Shown here: in pieces, positions 45,535 through 54,860 of the stretch | How positions within the stretch are numbered: position 1 is the first letter of the stretch | Layout: each line of letters opens with the position of its first letter | From: JAGVSR01 sp033765145 | GTDB taxonomy: Bacteria; Pseudomonadota; Alphaproteobacteria; Rhizobiales; Hyphomicrobiaceae | DNA: 64,000 nt | NCBI GenBank assembly: GCA_033765145.1 | Contig: JANRIH010000047.1 | Span: forward strand, 20,400 to 84,399 | Reading direction: 5' to 3' | Notes under the pieces: model-generated | Told to the model about the DNA's origin: nothing | The model's input: the letters and a program-made list of their open reading frames with translations, nothing else | Databases searched by the model: none | Made by a program: the position numbers and the translations under genes

Positions 45535-46302
45535 TCAGAATGCGAGCGCGCTGCCGCCACCGACCTCGATCACCTCGCCTGTCACCCAGCGCGCAGCGGG
45601 GCTCGTCAGGAAGGCCACGACGTCCGCAACGTCATCGGCCTGGCCGACGCGCTTCAGCGCCTGCTTGCTCTTGGCCATTTCCTCGCCTTCGGGCGAGTGG
45701 ACGAACTCGGCCATATCGGTCGCGATGACGCCCGGTGCGACTGCGTTGACGGTGATGTTCCTCGGACCCAGTTCGACGGCGAGGGATTTCGTCAGATTGT
45801 CGACGGGCGCCTTCAGCATCGAATAAGCCGCAACCGCCGTGAAGGGGACGCGGGAGACGACCGAACTCGTCGAGACGACTCGGCCGCCATCATTCATCCG
45901 CTTCACAGCTTCCTGGGTGACCGTGAAGAGCGAGCGGACGTTCACGGCGAAAATCTCATCCAGCTGCGCCTCGCTCGTCTCGGCGAAGCCGACGAACGGC
46001 GCGATGCCGGCGTTGTTCACGAGGATGTCGAGCTTCGCGTTTCCGCGCCGGGCCAATTCCGCGTCGACCGCGGAAAAAAGGACCTTCGCGGCTCCACTCT
46101 TCGATAGATCGGCGCCGACGGCAAACGCATCACCGCCTTTGGCTTTGATGCCGGCCACGACAGTCTCCGCTGCGTCGGCGTTCTTGCCATAGTGGACGCC
46201 GACCACGGCGCCATCGGCTGAGAGGCGTTCCGCGATGGCGCGGCCAATCCCCCGGCTTCCGCCGGTTACAAGGGCCACTTTGCTGGACAAGGGCTTCGAC
46301 AT
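45535..46302 (-). CDS. SDR-family oxidoreductase
   Basis: The 255-residue Rossmann protein has the cofactor motif TGGSRGIGRAIAERL, the NNAG motif (LDILVNNAGIAPF), catalytic Ser (STSSVVS) and YSMLK in place of the common YxASK. It is a classical short-chain dehydrogenase/reductase. The ATG at 46302 has GGAGCC upstream. It is divergent from an ArsR-type regulator that probably controls it. Confidence 0.9.
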   Translation of the reverse strand: MSKPLSSKVALVTGGSRGIGRAIAERLSADGAVVGVHYGKNADAAETVVAGIKAKGGDAFAVGADLSKSGAAKVLFSAVDAELARRGNAKLDILVNNAGIAPFVGFAETSEAQLDEIFAVNVRSLFTVTQEAVKRMNDGGRVVSTSSVVSRVPFTAVAAYSMLKAPVDNLTKSLAVELGPRNITVNAVAPGVIATDMAEFVHSPEGEEMAKSKQALKRVGQADDVADVVAFLTSPAARWVTGEVIEVGGGSALAF

Positions 46303-46418
46303 TTTCAGGCTCCGTTTCAATGAATTGGACAAACTCGGGATGGGACTGGCTCGGCTCGGCCGGGCCGACGGTCGCCACGGCACCGTCGAGGCGGCAAATA
46401 GGTCCAGGAAGATCGTTG

Positions 46419-46441
46419 TTCAAGACTATCGAACTATTGAA
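46419..46441. promoter_or_regulatory. Candidate operator between SDR and ArsR genes
   Basis: TTCAA (46419-46423) and TTGAA (46437-46441) form an interrupted palindrome with a 13-base spacer and partly matching inner bases. The half-site resembles the perfect TTCAAT-N4-ATTGAA operator at 7651-7666 in front of the other ArsR gene. It is a plausible autoregulatory site for the divergent pair. Confidence 0.4.
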
Positions 46442-46471
46442 ATATCACAAATGCGTGCGCATATTGGCGTT

Positions 46472-46801
46472 ATGCAAAGGCCGTTCGTTCATCCACCGAT
46501 CGAAAGCGTCACGCTCGAAGGCATTCTCTATGCCCTCGCCGATCCCGTGCGGCTCGAGATCATCCGGAGACTGTCCAAGGAAGGCTGCGGCATGAACTGC
46601 CAGTCGGCGGCACCCATGAATATGCCGCGCTCGACGCAGTCGCATCACTATCAGATCTTGCGGGAAGCGGGCCTCATCCGCTCGGAGCGGCGCGGGGTCG
46701 AGGTCGTCAACACGCTCCGCTGCGACGAGATCGGCACGCGTTTTCCTGGGCTCGTTCCGGCCATTCTCAAGGCCGCGGTCGCCGCGGAGACGGTCGTCTG
46801 A
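46472..46801 (+). CDS. ArsR-family regulator, divergent from SDR gene
   Basis: The 109-residue winged-helix protein has LEGILYALADPVRLEIIRRLS and MPRSTQSHHYQILREAGLIRSERRGVEVVNTLR. Two cysteines (GCGMNCQSA) lie between the first helices. This redox- or ligand-sensing ArsR subtype often sits divergent to an SDR or oxidoreductase, as here. The ATG at 46472 gives the usual MQRPFVHP start; a second ATG at 46451 is possible. Confidence 0.85.
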   Translation: MQRPFVHPPIESVTLEGILYALADPVRLEIIRRLSKEGCGMNCQSAAPMNMPRSTQSHHYQILREAGLIRSERRGVEVVNTLRCDEIGTRFPGLVPAILKAAVAAETVV

Positions 46802-46805
46802 AGAC

Positions 46806-47051
46806 CTATTCGGCGTCGTCGGAACGCCTTTCGGAGCCGGGAATACCATCCGTCCAGAACCCGTGCTCGCGCATGGTGCGGACAATCTTGGCGTAGTCGG
46901 GACGCGGCAACGGGACCACGTCCGCCGATCGCTTCGGTGCCGACATGGAGTCCTGGACGGGTTCCACCGTCGCGGCTCTCGGCGCGCCAAATTTTCCTTC
47001 GATTACCGCCATCGTCGCCCCCGCGCGCGTCCGAATCAGCACCTGGACCAT
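46806..47051 (-). CDS. Small hypothetical protein
   Basis: An 81-residue frame without recognised family (SADVVPLPRPDYAKIVRTMREHGFWTDGIPGSERR). It is hydrophilic, with a Pro-rich middle and one short helix. An internal ATG at 47012 behind a G-rich stretch could be the true start. It converges on the ArsR gene. No other gene fits the 46802-47179 gap. Confidence 0.45.
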   Translation of the reverse strand: MVQVLIRTRAGATMAVIEGKFGAPRAATVEPVQDSMSAPKRSADVVPLPRPDYAKIVRTMREHGFWTDGIPGSERRSDDAE

Positions 47052-47179
47052 GTTCCGGGCGCGCCGGTTTCCAAGTGGTTAACGCGCGACTTGCGGATAA
47101 CACTCCCGTTCCGGTTGCGCCGTCAGACTGCGGACGTTAACCTTTCGGATATTTCGAAGTCGGTTGGCGGGGGCGTCAT

Positions 47180-49117
47180 TTGGAAAAGCCAGGTGTTTCA
47201 TCGGAGGGAGACGGCGTGCCGGTCTCTCGGGCGGCTCATGATCCGCGCGGTACGCGGTACTGTTTTGTCATCAGCCCGATCGGCGAGGCGAATAGCCCGG
47301 AGCGCGAGCACGCGAACCTCGTCCGCGACCTCATAATCAGGCCGGCCGTCGAGGGTAGCGGTGGCGCGCCGGGCGTCCTCTGTCCGCAATTCAAGGCCCG
47401 GCGGGACAGGAGAGAGGGCGAGACCGGACCTCGGTATTTCGTCCATCGCGGCGACGACGATCTCACGTCGCGCATCATGGATCGCGTCGCGCACAACATC
47501 GTGGCTTATGATCTCATCGTTGCGATCCTGACGTCCTTCAATCCGAACGTGCTCTACGAACTCGGCATCGCGCACAGCGCGGGCCGGAAAGTCGTGCTGC
47601 TGCGCTCGGCGCGCGAGACGACCAAGCTGCCGTTCGACATCCAGCACGAACGCTACATCCCCTATACGCTCGAACCGGACGAGCGGCCGCGCCTGCTGGA
47701 CGTCGTCAGGACGGCCATGCAGAAGGCGGTCGACGAAGAGTATGCCGCGGCCGAGAACGCCGCCTCGGATCGCCCGATCGCGGCATTCAACCTGCCGAAG
47801 CTCGAGCCACTCGGTTTGCACTACCGGAACAATCTCTACCAGGACAAGCTGCCGGAAACGTCGATCCACCTGCGCCATGCCGAAGCCGCGTCGGGTGCCG
47901 AGCCCTTCGTTCTCAACGAGGTGCAGACCATCGACCAATTCCGGACGATCAGCTTCCCCGAGATCGCGGACTTCATCGGATCATCCAGACAGCACCTGAC
48001 CTTCGTCGAGCCCAATCACGAACTCTTCAATGGCGCACTCCAAGCGGCTCTGGATGGCCGTGAGAACAAGATCGGCGACGCACTGAAGCAAGTCCTTCAG
48101 CGCATGAAGGTGACCGTGCTCGTCACCGACCCGCTGCACTCGAACCTCCTGGACGTGCTGCCGCAGATCGGAGGTGCCACGGAAAAGGCGCAGGCGATGC
48201 ACCGGGAAGGCGTGGACCTCTGGACGCATGTCCAGAAGCAACTCGCACCCGACTGTCTCGATTTGAAGCTCGTCCAGACGCGCGTCCTGACCAACCGCGC
48301 CATCATCAACGAGCGTGGCGCAATCGCGCTGCCGCGCTTCTACGGCACGGAGTTTTCCAATTGGCAGCCGTGCTTCAAGCTGAGTGCGCATTCGAACTAC
48401 TACAAGTCGCTCGCGAGGGAGGCCGACCTCGTCGCGAAGGACGAGGCGGCGCGCATCCGCGGTCTCGACCACATGAAGCACCGCTCGCTGACGATCAACA
48501 AGCGCATCGTGCTCGACGTGCTCAACGACGCGAAGGAGTTCATCTACTGGCTCAATCCGGCGGTCAATCCTTACGAAATCAGCGAAAGCCACACACCGTT
48601 CGCTGATATCATCCAGTCGCTACTGCTCGGCGTCTCGATGCGGCGACGAACAAAGGACGACACGCCCCTCAACGTTCGCATCCTACTTGCGCAGGCGGGA
48701 AGCGACTACGCAGTCATCTCGCAGCATCTCGCCGAGGAAACGGCACGCGCCGCGCAGACGCCTGAGCCTTTCGATTTCAATGCCGACGCCATTCTCGAAC
48801 AGGCCCGCCGATCCTGGGTCGCGTGCGAAATGATCTCGCAGTCGGATCCTAGAAGTGCCGCGGCCGGCGCCCTAAGGGTACTCGTCACGGACCGGTCGGC
48901 GCGGTCGGAAAGCGTCTTGATCACCGACACGTGCTGCCTCATGCTGCCAATGAACGCGTTCCTGACCAACGAGAACGAGATCCGCGGGCTGCGGCTCGAT
49001 CCAGGTTCGGTCAGCTACGACGCGGTGCGCTTCGAGATCGAGATGCTGCTCGGGGAAAGCTCCTGGCCGACGCGGCTGCGTGATTGGCCGGGACTGAAGC
49101 CTCGTCGCGACGTCTGA
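47180..49117 (+). CDS. Putative conflict-type effector with deoxyribosyltransferase-like N-terminal domain
   Basis: The 645-residue protein has an N-terminal nucleoside-deoxyribosyltransferase/TIR-like domain. It shows YCFVISPIGEANSPEREH at residues 27-44, then IVAYDLIVAILTSFNPNVLYELGIAHS at about 107-133 (Asp111, Glu127 as candidate catalytic pair). This pattern is shared by predicted nucleotide-cleaving effectors in bacterial conflict systems. The remaining 450 residues are soluble, alpha/beta, and unrecognised (LVTDPLHSNLLDVLPQIGG; SESVLITDTCCLMLP). It is followed at 49 bases by a cupin-like gene and then a pentapeptide-repeat gene, a likely operon. Confidence 0.65.
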   Translation: MEKPGVSSEGDGVPVSRAAHDPRGTRYCFVISPIGEANSPEREHANLVRDLIIRPAVEGSGGAPGVLCPQFKARRDRREGETGPRYFVHRGDDDLTSRIMDRVAHNIVAYDLIVAILTSFNPNVLYELGIAHSAGRKVVLLRSARETTKLPFDIQHERYIPYTLEPDERPRLLDVVRTAMQKAVDEEYAAAENAASDRPIAAFNLPKLEPLGLHYRNNLYQDKLPETSIHLRHAEAASGAEPFVLNEVQTIDQFRTISFPEIADFIGSSRQHLTFVEPNHELFNGALQAALDGRENKIGDALKQVLQRMKVTVLVTDPLHSNLLDVLPQIGGATEKAQAMHREGVDLWTHVQKQLAPDCLDLKLVQTRVLTNRAIINERGAIALPRFYGTEFSNWQPCFKLSAHSNYYKSLAREADLVAKDEAARIRGLDHMKHRSLTINKRIVLDVLNDAKEFIYWLNPAVNPYEISESHTPFADIIQSLLLGVSMRRRTKDDTPLNVRILLAQAGSDYAVISQHLAEETARAAQTPEPFDFNADAILEQARRSWVACEMISQSDPRSAAAGALRVLVTDRSARSESVLITDTCCLMLPMNAFLTNENEIRGLRLDPGSVSYDAVRFEIEMLLGESSWPTRLRDWPGLKPRRDV

Positions 49118-49166
49118 CGCGCGCGACGTTGCGCTCGGTTCAACGCGCATCGCACCTAGGGATTGG

Positions 49167-49814
49167 ATGCCTATGGACGCCCTCGGTTCACGCGCCCTCG
49201 CCATCGCTCGCGCTCTCGATCGCGACTCACTGGGTCCCGTAACGCTCCATCCCTACGGCTTCTACATTGTTGCGACGAAGGAGGCCGTCGACGAGATCCC
49301 GATCCGGTTCCACGTCTGGGTCGAGGGACTGCGCCGCGCTCAGGAGCCCGTCTGGCCGCCCCACTGCCATCGCTCCACGATGACGAGCCATGTCCTCTCG
49401 GGCGCCTTGACCAACGTAACATGGCCGCGGCCGCTCCTTGGTTTCGGACAGCCGCTCTATCACACCGAAATTGCAGAGGGTCGCTCCTATCTCCACCGCA
49501 CGCCGGTGGAATTGACCCTCGGCTCTCCGATCGCGGAGCGGGTCGAAGCCGGCTCGTCGTACGTCGTGCCCAAAGGTATTTTTCACGACACGCAGGTGCC
49601 GCTCGAAGCGTCGTGCGTCACGCTCTGCCTTTTTCACGCGGACCGGAGCGGGAAATCGCTTGTCGCGGGCGCCGTGGATGCGCCGGCCGTCGTCGAAGCC
49701 AATCGGCTGGCACTCGGCGAGGACGAGGCACGGCGGGCGCTGGCCCTTTGCTGCCGCGCCCTCGATACGCTAACCATCGGCAAGCGGAAACGCGGCGTCC
49801 GGCGCTCCGCCTGA
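49167..49814 (+). CDS. Cupin-like (cysteine dioxygenase-type fold) hypothetical protein
   Basis: The 215-residue protein has a cupin-like pattern with VWPPHCHRSTMTSHVLSGALTN and later SSYVVPKGIFHDTQVPLEASCVTLCLFH, offering a possible metal site of His residues. It is the second gene of the putative three-gene operon starting at 47180. Either ATG (49167 or 49173) could start it. Function unknown. Confidence 0.6.
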   Translation: MPMDALGSRALAIARALDRDSLGPVTLHPYGFYIVATKEAVDEIPIRFHVWVEGLRRAQEPVWPPHCHRSTMTSHVLSGALTNVTWPRPLLGFGQPLYHTEIAEGRSYLHRTPVELTLGSPIAERVEAGSSYVVPKGIFHDTQVPLEASCVTLCLFHADRSGKSLVAGAVDAPAVVEANRLALGEDEARRALALCCRALDTLTIGKRKRGVRRSA

Positions 49815-49837
49815 TGGGCTGCGCTGGCGCGGAATAG

Positions 49838-50773
49838 GTGCGGGAGAGGGACGAGGTGGCACGGCCGATACTGGAACAGTTGCTGCTCGTCGCCGGCTGG
49901 GCGCGCCCGTTCGAGGCCGAACTTGTCGGCGCGCTCGATGACCCGGACGGGCGTCCGCTCGGCACGGCCGACTTCCTCGCCGCGCGCCGGGATGCCACGC
50001 GCTACAGGCGCCTACAGGGATCGAAGGTCTGGCAGACCTGGGCGGCGGATGTCGTCGTCCTGTCGAGGAGCCTCGATCCGGCATCGGCGACCGCGCGCGT
50101 TCTGGCCGACCTGACGCGCGCCGATCTCTCGGACCTCGACCTCAAGGAAACGATCGATTTCGCGGGCTTTCTCATTCCGAGCGGGTTGTCCCTCGAACGA
50201 TCGCGGCTCGCAAGCGACGCGTGGCTCAATCAGGCCGACGTTCTTGGCCCGGTCGACTGCCGGGGCACCACGATCCACGGGGCGCTCTATCTCGAAGGGT
50301 CGCGTGTCACAGGCCGGATCACGCTCGATGACGCCGAGATCGACCGCAACCTGGAGGCGCGCAATCTCGTGGCCCGGAGCGGATGTTCGATGGCGCGGGC
50401 ACGCGTCTCGGGAGATGCATGGATGCGAGGCGCGCACTTCGGCGGCGCGGTCCAGTTCGGTGGTTCCGAGTTCGGCGGCGATGCCGGGCTCGGGGAATGC
50501 ACCTACGACAGCGATTCGGATTTTTCCGGCATGATCGTCAAAGGTTCGGCGGGCTTCGAAAAATCACGCTTCCGCGGGCGCGCGGACTTCTCTCACGCGG
50601 CATTCGAAGGGCAAGCGTGGTTTGTCGATTGTCAATTCGAGAGCGAGAGCAATTTCGACCGGGCGCGGTTTGCCCATCCGCCGAAGTTCTCCGGCGCGCA
50701 ATTCGCACAGGCGACCTCGCCCGTCATGCGGCAGATCGCGGAACTTGAACAGACCCTCAGACGGCAGTCGTAG
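49838..50773 (+). CDS. Pentapeptide-repeat-like protein
   Basis: The 311-residue protein starts at GTG. After an alpha-helical N-terminal region (about 1-90), residues 90-290 form a right-handed beta-helix-type repeat with aromatic or Leu residues at five-residue spacing (ADLSDLDLKETIDFAGF; FRGRADFSHAAFEGQAWFVDCQF). Such proteins mimic DNA or serve as scaffolds. It is the third gene in line with the candidate effector at 47180 and could be a partner or immunity protein; that is inference. Confidence 0.65.
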   Translation: MRERDEVARPILEQLLLVAGWARPFEAELVGALDDPDGRPLGTADFLAARRDATRYRRLQGSKVWQTWAADVVVLSRSLDPASATARVLADLTRADLSDLDLKETIDFAGFLIPSGLSLERSRLASDAWLNQADVLGPVDCRGTTIHGALYLEGSRVTGRITLDDAEIDRNLEARNLVARSGCSMARARVSGDAWMRGAHFGGAVQFGGSEFGGDAGLGECTYDSDSDFSGMIVKGSAGFEKSRFRGRADFSHAAFEGQAWFVDCQFESESNFDRARFAHPPKFSGAQFAQATSPVMRQIAELEQTLRRQS

Positions 50774-50779
50774 GGCGCG

Positions 50780-51673
50780 ATGTTCGACGGATTCCAATTC
50801 GGCAGGCGGAACGTCGGTGACGTCGAGATCGCCTATGCCATCGGCGGCGCGGGGCCGCCGGTGCTCCTACTTCACGGCTACCCGCAGACGTCGGCCATGT
50901 GGGCCGACATCGCGCCTTTTATCGCGGACCGCTACACCGTCGTCGCGGCTGACCTGCGCGGCTATGGGGACAGCGGAAAGCCGCCCGAGTTTCCGGACAG
51001 CAGCAATTATTCGTTCCGCGTCATGGCGGAGGATCAGCTGGCCCTCATGGCGGGGCTCGGCTATTCACGATTCCACGTCGTCGGTCACGACCGCGGCGGG
51101 CGCACGGCGCACCGCATGGCACTCGACCGGCCGGATTCGGTGCTCTCGCTCGCCGTTCTCGACATCGTGCCGACGTACGCGATGCTCATGGACACCAACC
51201 GCCACGTCGCGAAGGCCTACTGGCACTGGTACTTCCTCGCCCAGCCCGCCCCCTTTCCCGAGCACATGATCGGGCGCGATCCGGACACGTTCTTCGAGAC
51301 GTGCCTCACGGGTTGGGGCAAGTGTGCGCTATCCGATTTTGCGCCGGATCAATTGGCGGCCTACCGGAGCGCGTGGCGCGATCCCGCGTACATCCACGCT
51401 ACATGCGCGGATTATCGCGCGGCCCTCGCAGTCGATATCTTCCACGACGCCACCGACATCGACCGGAAGGTCCCATGCCCTGCGCTCGCGTTCTGGGGAA
51501 CGCACGGCCTCATGCATCAGCTGTTCGACATGGACGCCGAATGGAGCAAGCGTCTCGCCGATCCTCAGTTCGCGACGCTCCCTGGCGGGCACTTTTTTCC
51601 GGATCAATTCCCGAGAGAAACGACGGAGATTCTCCTCGCATTCCTGGACCGTGCGTGCGAGCGCAATGCTTAG
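50780..51673 (+). CDS. Fluoroacetate dehalogenase-type alpha/beta hydrolase
   Basis: The 297-residue hydrolase has Asp instead of Ser as nucleophile in VGHDRGGR (Asp104). It carries the two Arg residues (105, 108) that hold the carboxylate, WHWYF (His149, Trp150), a Tyr near 212, Asp128 and the catalytic His271. This set and its spacing agree with the fluoroacetate dehalogenase of Rhodopseudomonas as I recall it. The likely reaction is hydrolysis of haloacetates to glycolate. The gene overlaps nspC convergently by four bases. Confidence 0.82.
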   Translation: MFDGFQFGRRNVGDVEIAYAIGGAGPPVLLLHGYPQTSAMWADIAPFIADRYTVVAADLRGYGDSGKPPEFPDSSNYSFRVMAEDQLALMAGLGYSRFHVVGHDRGGRTAHRMALDRPDSVLSLAVLDIVPTYAMLMDTNRHVAKAYWHWYFLAQPAPFPEHMIGRDPDTFFETCLTGWGKCALSDFAPDQLAAYRSAWRDPAYIHATCADYRAALAVDIFHDATDIDRKVPCPALAFWGTHGLMHQLFDMDAEWSKRLADPQFATLPGGHFFPDQFPRETTEILLAFLDRACERNA

Positions 51674-52815
51674 CCGAGCCGTCGGCGAAATTCATCGTAA
51701 CCGTAGGTGCGAATGACCCGATACTTGCCGTCCTCTTCGAGGATCGCCATGTCGGGCAGCGGCGTTCCGTTGAATGTGGTGTTCTTCACGAACGAATATT
51801 GCATCATGTCGCCAAAGATCAGGCGATCCCCGACATTCAGCGGGCGCGCGAAGGAGTATTCGCCGATGATGTCCCCTGTCATGCATGTCTTGCCACCGAG
51901 GATATAGTCGTGCCCGAGCTGGCCTGGCTTGCCCGCATCGAGAAGTGGCGGCGTGTAGGGCACCTCGATCACGTCGGGCATGTGGGTCGAGGCGGAGGCG
52001 TCGAGGATGGCGATGTCCTTGCCATTGCGGTGGAGGCCGATGACGCTTGCGACGAGGTAGCCCGTATCGACCACGAGGCCCGCGCCGGGCTCTAGATAGA
52101 CGTCGACGGCGAATTCCTCGCGGAACGCCTTGATGGCGCCGATGAGCCGGCCGACGTCGTAGCCCGGCTTGTTGACGAAATGTCCACCGCCGAAGTTCAC
52201 GGCTTTCACTTTGCGAAGGTAGGCGGCAAAGTTCTTCGCGACGTGCTCGATCAGCCCGACCGACCCGTTGTCGAGGCTCTCACACAGCGCATGGGCGTGG
52301 AATACATCGATCTCGTCCCAGGGAAGGCGGTCAATTTCTCCGCGCGTCGTGCCGAAGCGCGAGTTCGGCGCGCAGGGATCGTAAAGGTCTCCTCCGAGCG
52401 TGGCGTTTGAGAAGCCGGGATTGATGCGGACGCCGATGTGCCGGCCGGCAGACTTCGCGACGGCCAGTCCTTTCGCAATCTGTTCAGGCGAATTGAAGTA
52501 GATGTGATCGGCAAGGTGCGTCAGGCGCTCGACCTCGCCCGGCGCATAGGCCGGGGCATAGACATGCACTTCCTTGCCGAACTCTTCGCGCCCGAGACGC
52601 GCCTCGTATTCGCCCGACGCGGTTGTCCCATCCAACGTCTCGCGCATCAGGGGAAACGCCGCAGGCATTGCCCAGGCTTTCGTCGCGAGAAGGATCTTCG
52701 CGCCGCTCTCGGCCTTTATCCGCGCAGCCGTTGCGAGATTGCGCTTCAGAGCGGCAACATCGAGCACGTAGGCCGGCGTCGAGATATTGGCGGGCAGATT
52801 GGGTCCGGTCGTCAT
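51670..52815 (-). CDS. nspC: Carboxynorspermidine/carboxyspermidine decarboxylase
   Basis: The 381-residue PLP enzyme of the alanine racemase fold has ILLATKAWA (PLP Lys46), HIGVRINPGFSN, FHAHALCESLDNG, NFGGGHF and EPGAGLVVDTGY, characteristic of NspC/CASDC. It makes spermidine (or norspermidine) by decarboxylating the product of the dehydrogenase encoded at 59668. The ATG at 52815 removes an atypical Arg-rich extension. Confidence 0.93.
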   Translation of the reverse strand: MTTGPNLPANISTPAYVLDVAALKRNLATAARIKAESGAKILLATKAWAMPAAFPLMRETLDGTTASGEYEARLGREEFGKEVHVYAPAYAPGEVERLTHLADHIYFNSPEQIAKGLAVAKSAGRHIGVRINPGFSNATLGGDLYDPCAPNSRFGTTRGEIDRLPWDEIDVFHAHALCESLDNGSVGLIEHVAKNFAAYLRKVKAVNFGGGHFVNKPGYDVGRLIGAIKAFREEFAVDVYLEPGAGLVVDTGYLVASVIGLHRNGKDIAILDASASTHMPDVIEVPYTPPLLDAGKPGQLGHDYILGGKTCMTGDIIGEYSFARPLNVGDRLIFGDMMQYSFVKNTTFNGTPLPDMAILEEDGKYRVIRTYGYDEFRRRLG

Positions 52816-53029
52816 GGCGGCGCGTCTCCACGGCGGCCGATAGCGGCGCGCACGGGTGAGGGTGAAGGCGGCGGTATATGGCACCCGGCGGGCTCAATTA
52901 CCAGTGGCGCCGCAGCGGCATCGTTTCGAGACTTTCCAAGCGCCATTGACGCGAGACCGTCATGACGCCATGCGAAACGGAGAGGTTGGCGGAAGGCGGC
53001 CGTGAGGCACGTCTCAGGGAGCAAGCCGG

Positions 53030-54754
53030 ATGGCAGGTAGAGTTCGAGGCAGCAGGACGCTCCTCTCACGGCGCACTCTCGGGCAAGCGGCAATGGCCGC
53101 TGCCGCGGCGGCCCTTGCGAAACCTTCGGGCGTTCTTGCCGCGGACGGCGCTGGCCTTCCAAAGGATCCTTTCGCCATGCTCGGGGTCGCGTCCGGGGAT
53201 CCAACACCGGACGGCATCGTCATCTGGTGCCGCCTCGTACTCGATCTCGAGGACGGCGCTCGGTGGGGACTGCCAGAACTCGCCTATGCCGTTCGTTGGG
53301 AGCTACGCGACCTCGAAGCCGACGGGCGCCCGGTCGCGGCATCCGGCACGGCGATCGCGGCGTCCGACAACGGATATGCTGTCCATGTCGAAGTCAACGG
53401 CCTGAAGCCTGCAACGCGCTACGCCTATCGCTTCATGCTCGGGGATCACGGCGCGGATGGCGTCACACTGACGGCGCCGGCGCGCGATGCGCCGATCGAA
53501 AAATTGCGGTTCGCGTTCTGCTCGTGCGCCGAATACGAACTCGCATGGCCCTATGCCTACGAATTCATGGCGCGCGACGAACCTGCTTTCATCGTTCATC
53601 TCGGCGACTATATCTACGAGACGACCTACGATCAGTATTTCCGCTCCGATCTCGAGCAGCGTGCGCCGCGCGACGGCTGCGAGAGCGTCATCGGTGGGCG
53701 GAAGCGTGTCCGATTTCTCAAGTACGACCGCACGCAAAAGGTAGAGACGCTGGCGCAATTCCGCCGCCGCTACGGGGAATACAAACGTGATCCGCGCCTC
53801 AAATCGGCACACCAGCGCGTGCCGTTCATCGTGACGTGGGACGATCACGAGGTCGAGAACGACTATGCGGGCCCGTTCTCCGAAGTGCGTGAGGCCCAAG
53901 ATTTTCTCGAGCGCCGCACGAACGCCTACCGGGCCTACTTCGAGAATTTGCCGATCCGCCTGTCCGTGCTGCCGGTCTCGTCGAACCGGCGGCAACTCTT
54001 TCGCGGCTTCGATTTCGGAACTCTTCTGCGCCTCAACATGCTTGACGAGCGTCAATACCGCAGCGATCAGGCGTGTCAGTCGCCGCTGCGTGGCGGGGGG
54101 CGGGCGGTCGCGCTTTCGGAGTGCGCCGAAATCGAGGCGATGATCGGCGCGGACGGCGCAATGCGGGACATGCTGGGCGAGGCGCAGTCGCTCTGGCTCG
54201 CGCGACAGCTCGAGACGTCGACGGCGACCTGGAACGTGCTCGCGCAAGGCGTCATGATGGCGGCCATCGACAGCCGGCGCGACTGCAACTTCGACAAGCC
54301 CAAGACCGAGCCCTACGTGTGGACCGACGGATGGGGCGGATATGCCGCCGCCCGGCAGCGCATGGTCGAACTGCTCGATGCGCATCGCGCGAAGAACCCG
54401 CTCGTACTCTCGGGCGATGTGCATTCGCATTTCGTCACGCGCGTTCTCGCGGACTGGAAGGATCAGTCCTCGGGCAGCGTCGCGCCGGAATTCGTGTGCA
54501 CCGCGATCTCATCCAACCTCCGAAACTACGAGCCTTGGATGGGACCGGGCAGCGGGAACGAGCGCACGATCGTCGACATCGACTGCCGACATCACGGTTA
54601 CACACTGTGCGATGTGACGCCCGAACACTTCGACGTGACCGCGATGAAGGTGGTGCCCGACGCGTTCATGCCCAAAATCGAGGACGTGCGTGCTGAAAAA
54701 AGCTTCACATACCGCGTGACCGCGGGCGACCCAGAGCCAAGGAAGATTTCTTGA
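53030..54754 (+). CDS. phoD: Tat-exported alkaline phosphatase D family protein
   Basis: The 574-residue protein has a twin-arginine leader (LLSRRTLGQAAMAAAAA), then the PhoD N-terminal strand domain (FAMLGVASGDPTPDGIVIWCRL). The metallophosphoesterase core includes FIVHLGDYIYE, VTWDDHEVENDYAG and LSGDVHSHFVTRVL. PhoD enzymes are Ca2+/Fe3+-dependent phosphodiesterases acting outside the inner membrane on organic phosphate. AGGGAG precedes the ATG. No Pho box was looked for beyond visual inspection. Confidence 0.92.
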   Translation: MAGRVRGSRTLLSRRTLGQAAMAAAAAALAKPSGVLAADGAGLPKDPFAMLGVASGDPTPDGIVIWCRLVLDLEDGARWGLPELAYAVRWELRDLEADGRPVAASGTAIAASDNGYAVHVEVNGLKPATRYAYRFMLGDHGADGVTLTAPARDAPIEKLRFAFCSCAEYELAWPYAYEFMARDEPAFIVHLGDYIYETTYDQYFRSDLEQRAPRDGCESVIGGRKRVRFLKYDRTQKVETLAQFRRRYGEYKRDPRLKSAHQRVPFIVTWDDHEVENDYAGPFSEVREAQDFLERRTNAYRAYFENLPIRLSVLPVSSNRRQLFRGFDFGTLLRLNMLDERQYRSDQACQSPLRGGGRAVALSECAEIEAMIGADGAMRDMLGEAQSLWLARQLETSTATWNVLAQGVMMAAIDSRRDCNFDKPKTEPYVWTDGWGGYAAARQRMVELLDAHRAKNPLVLSGDVHSHFVTRVLADWKDQSSGSVAPEFVCTAISSNLRNYEPWMGPGSGNERTIVDIDCRHHGYTLCDVTPEHFDVTAMKVVPDAFMPKIEDVRAEKSFTYRVTAGDPEPRKIS

Positions 54755-54860
54755 GCTATCATGAGCCTATTCAACAATTGATTCGCGGCTGGCTTTGAGC
54801 CACTGTTCCGCCGCTACGTCAGCGGTGTGCGCTGCAGCATCGGCCGTGGGGGAGACTTTG

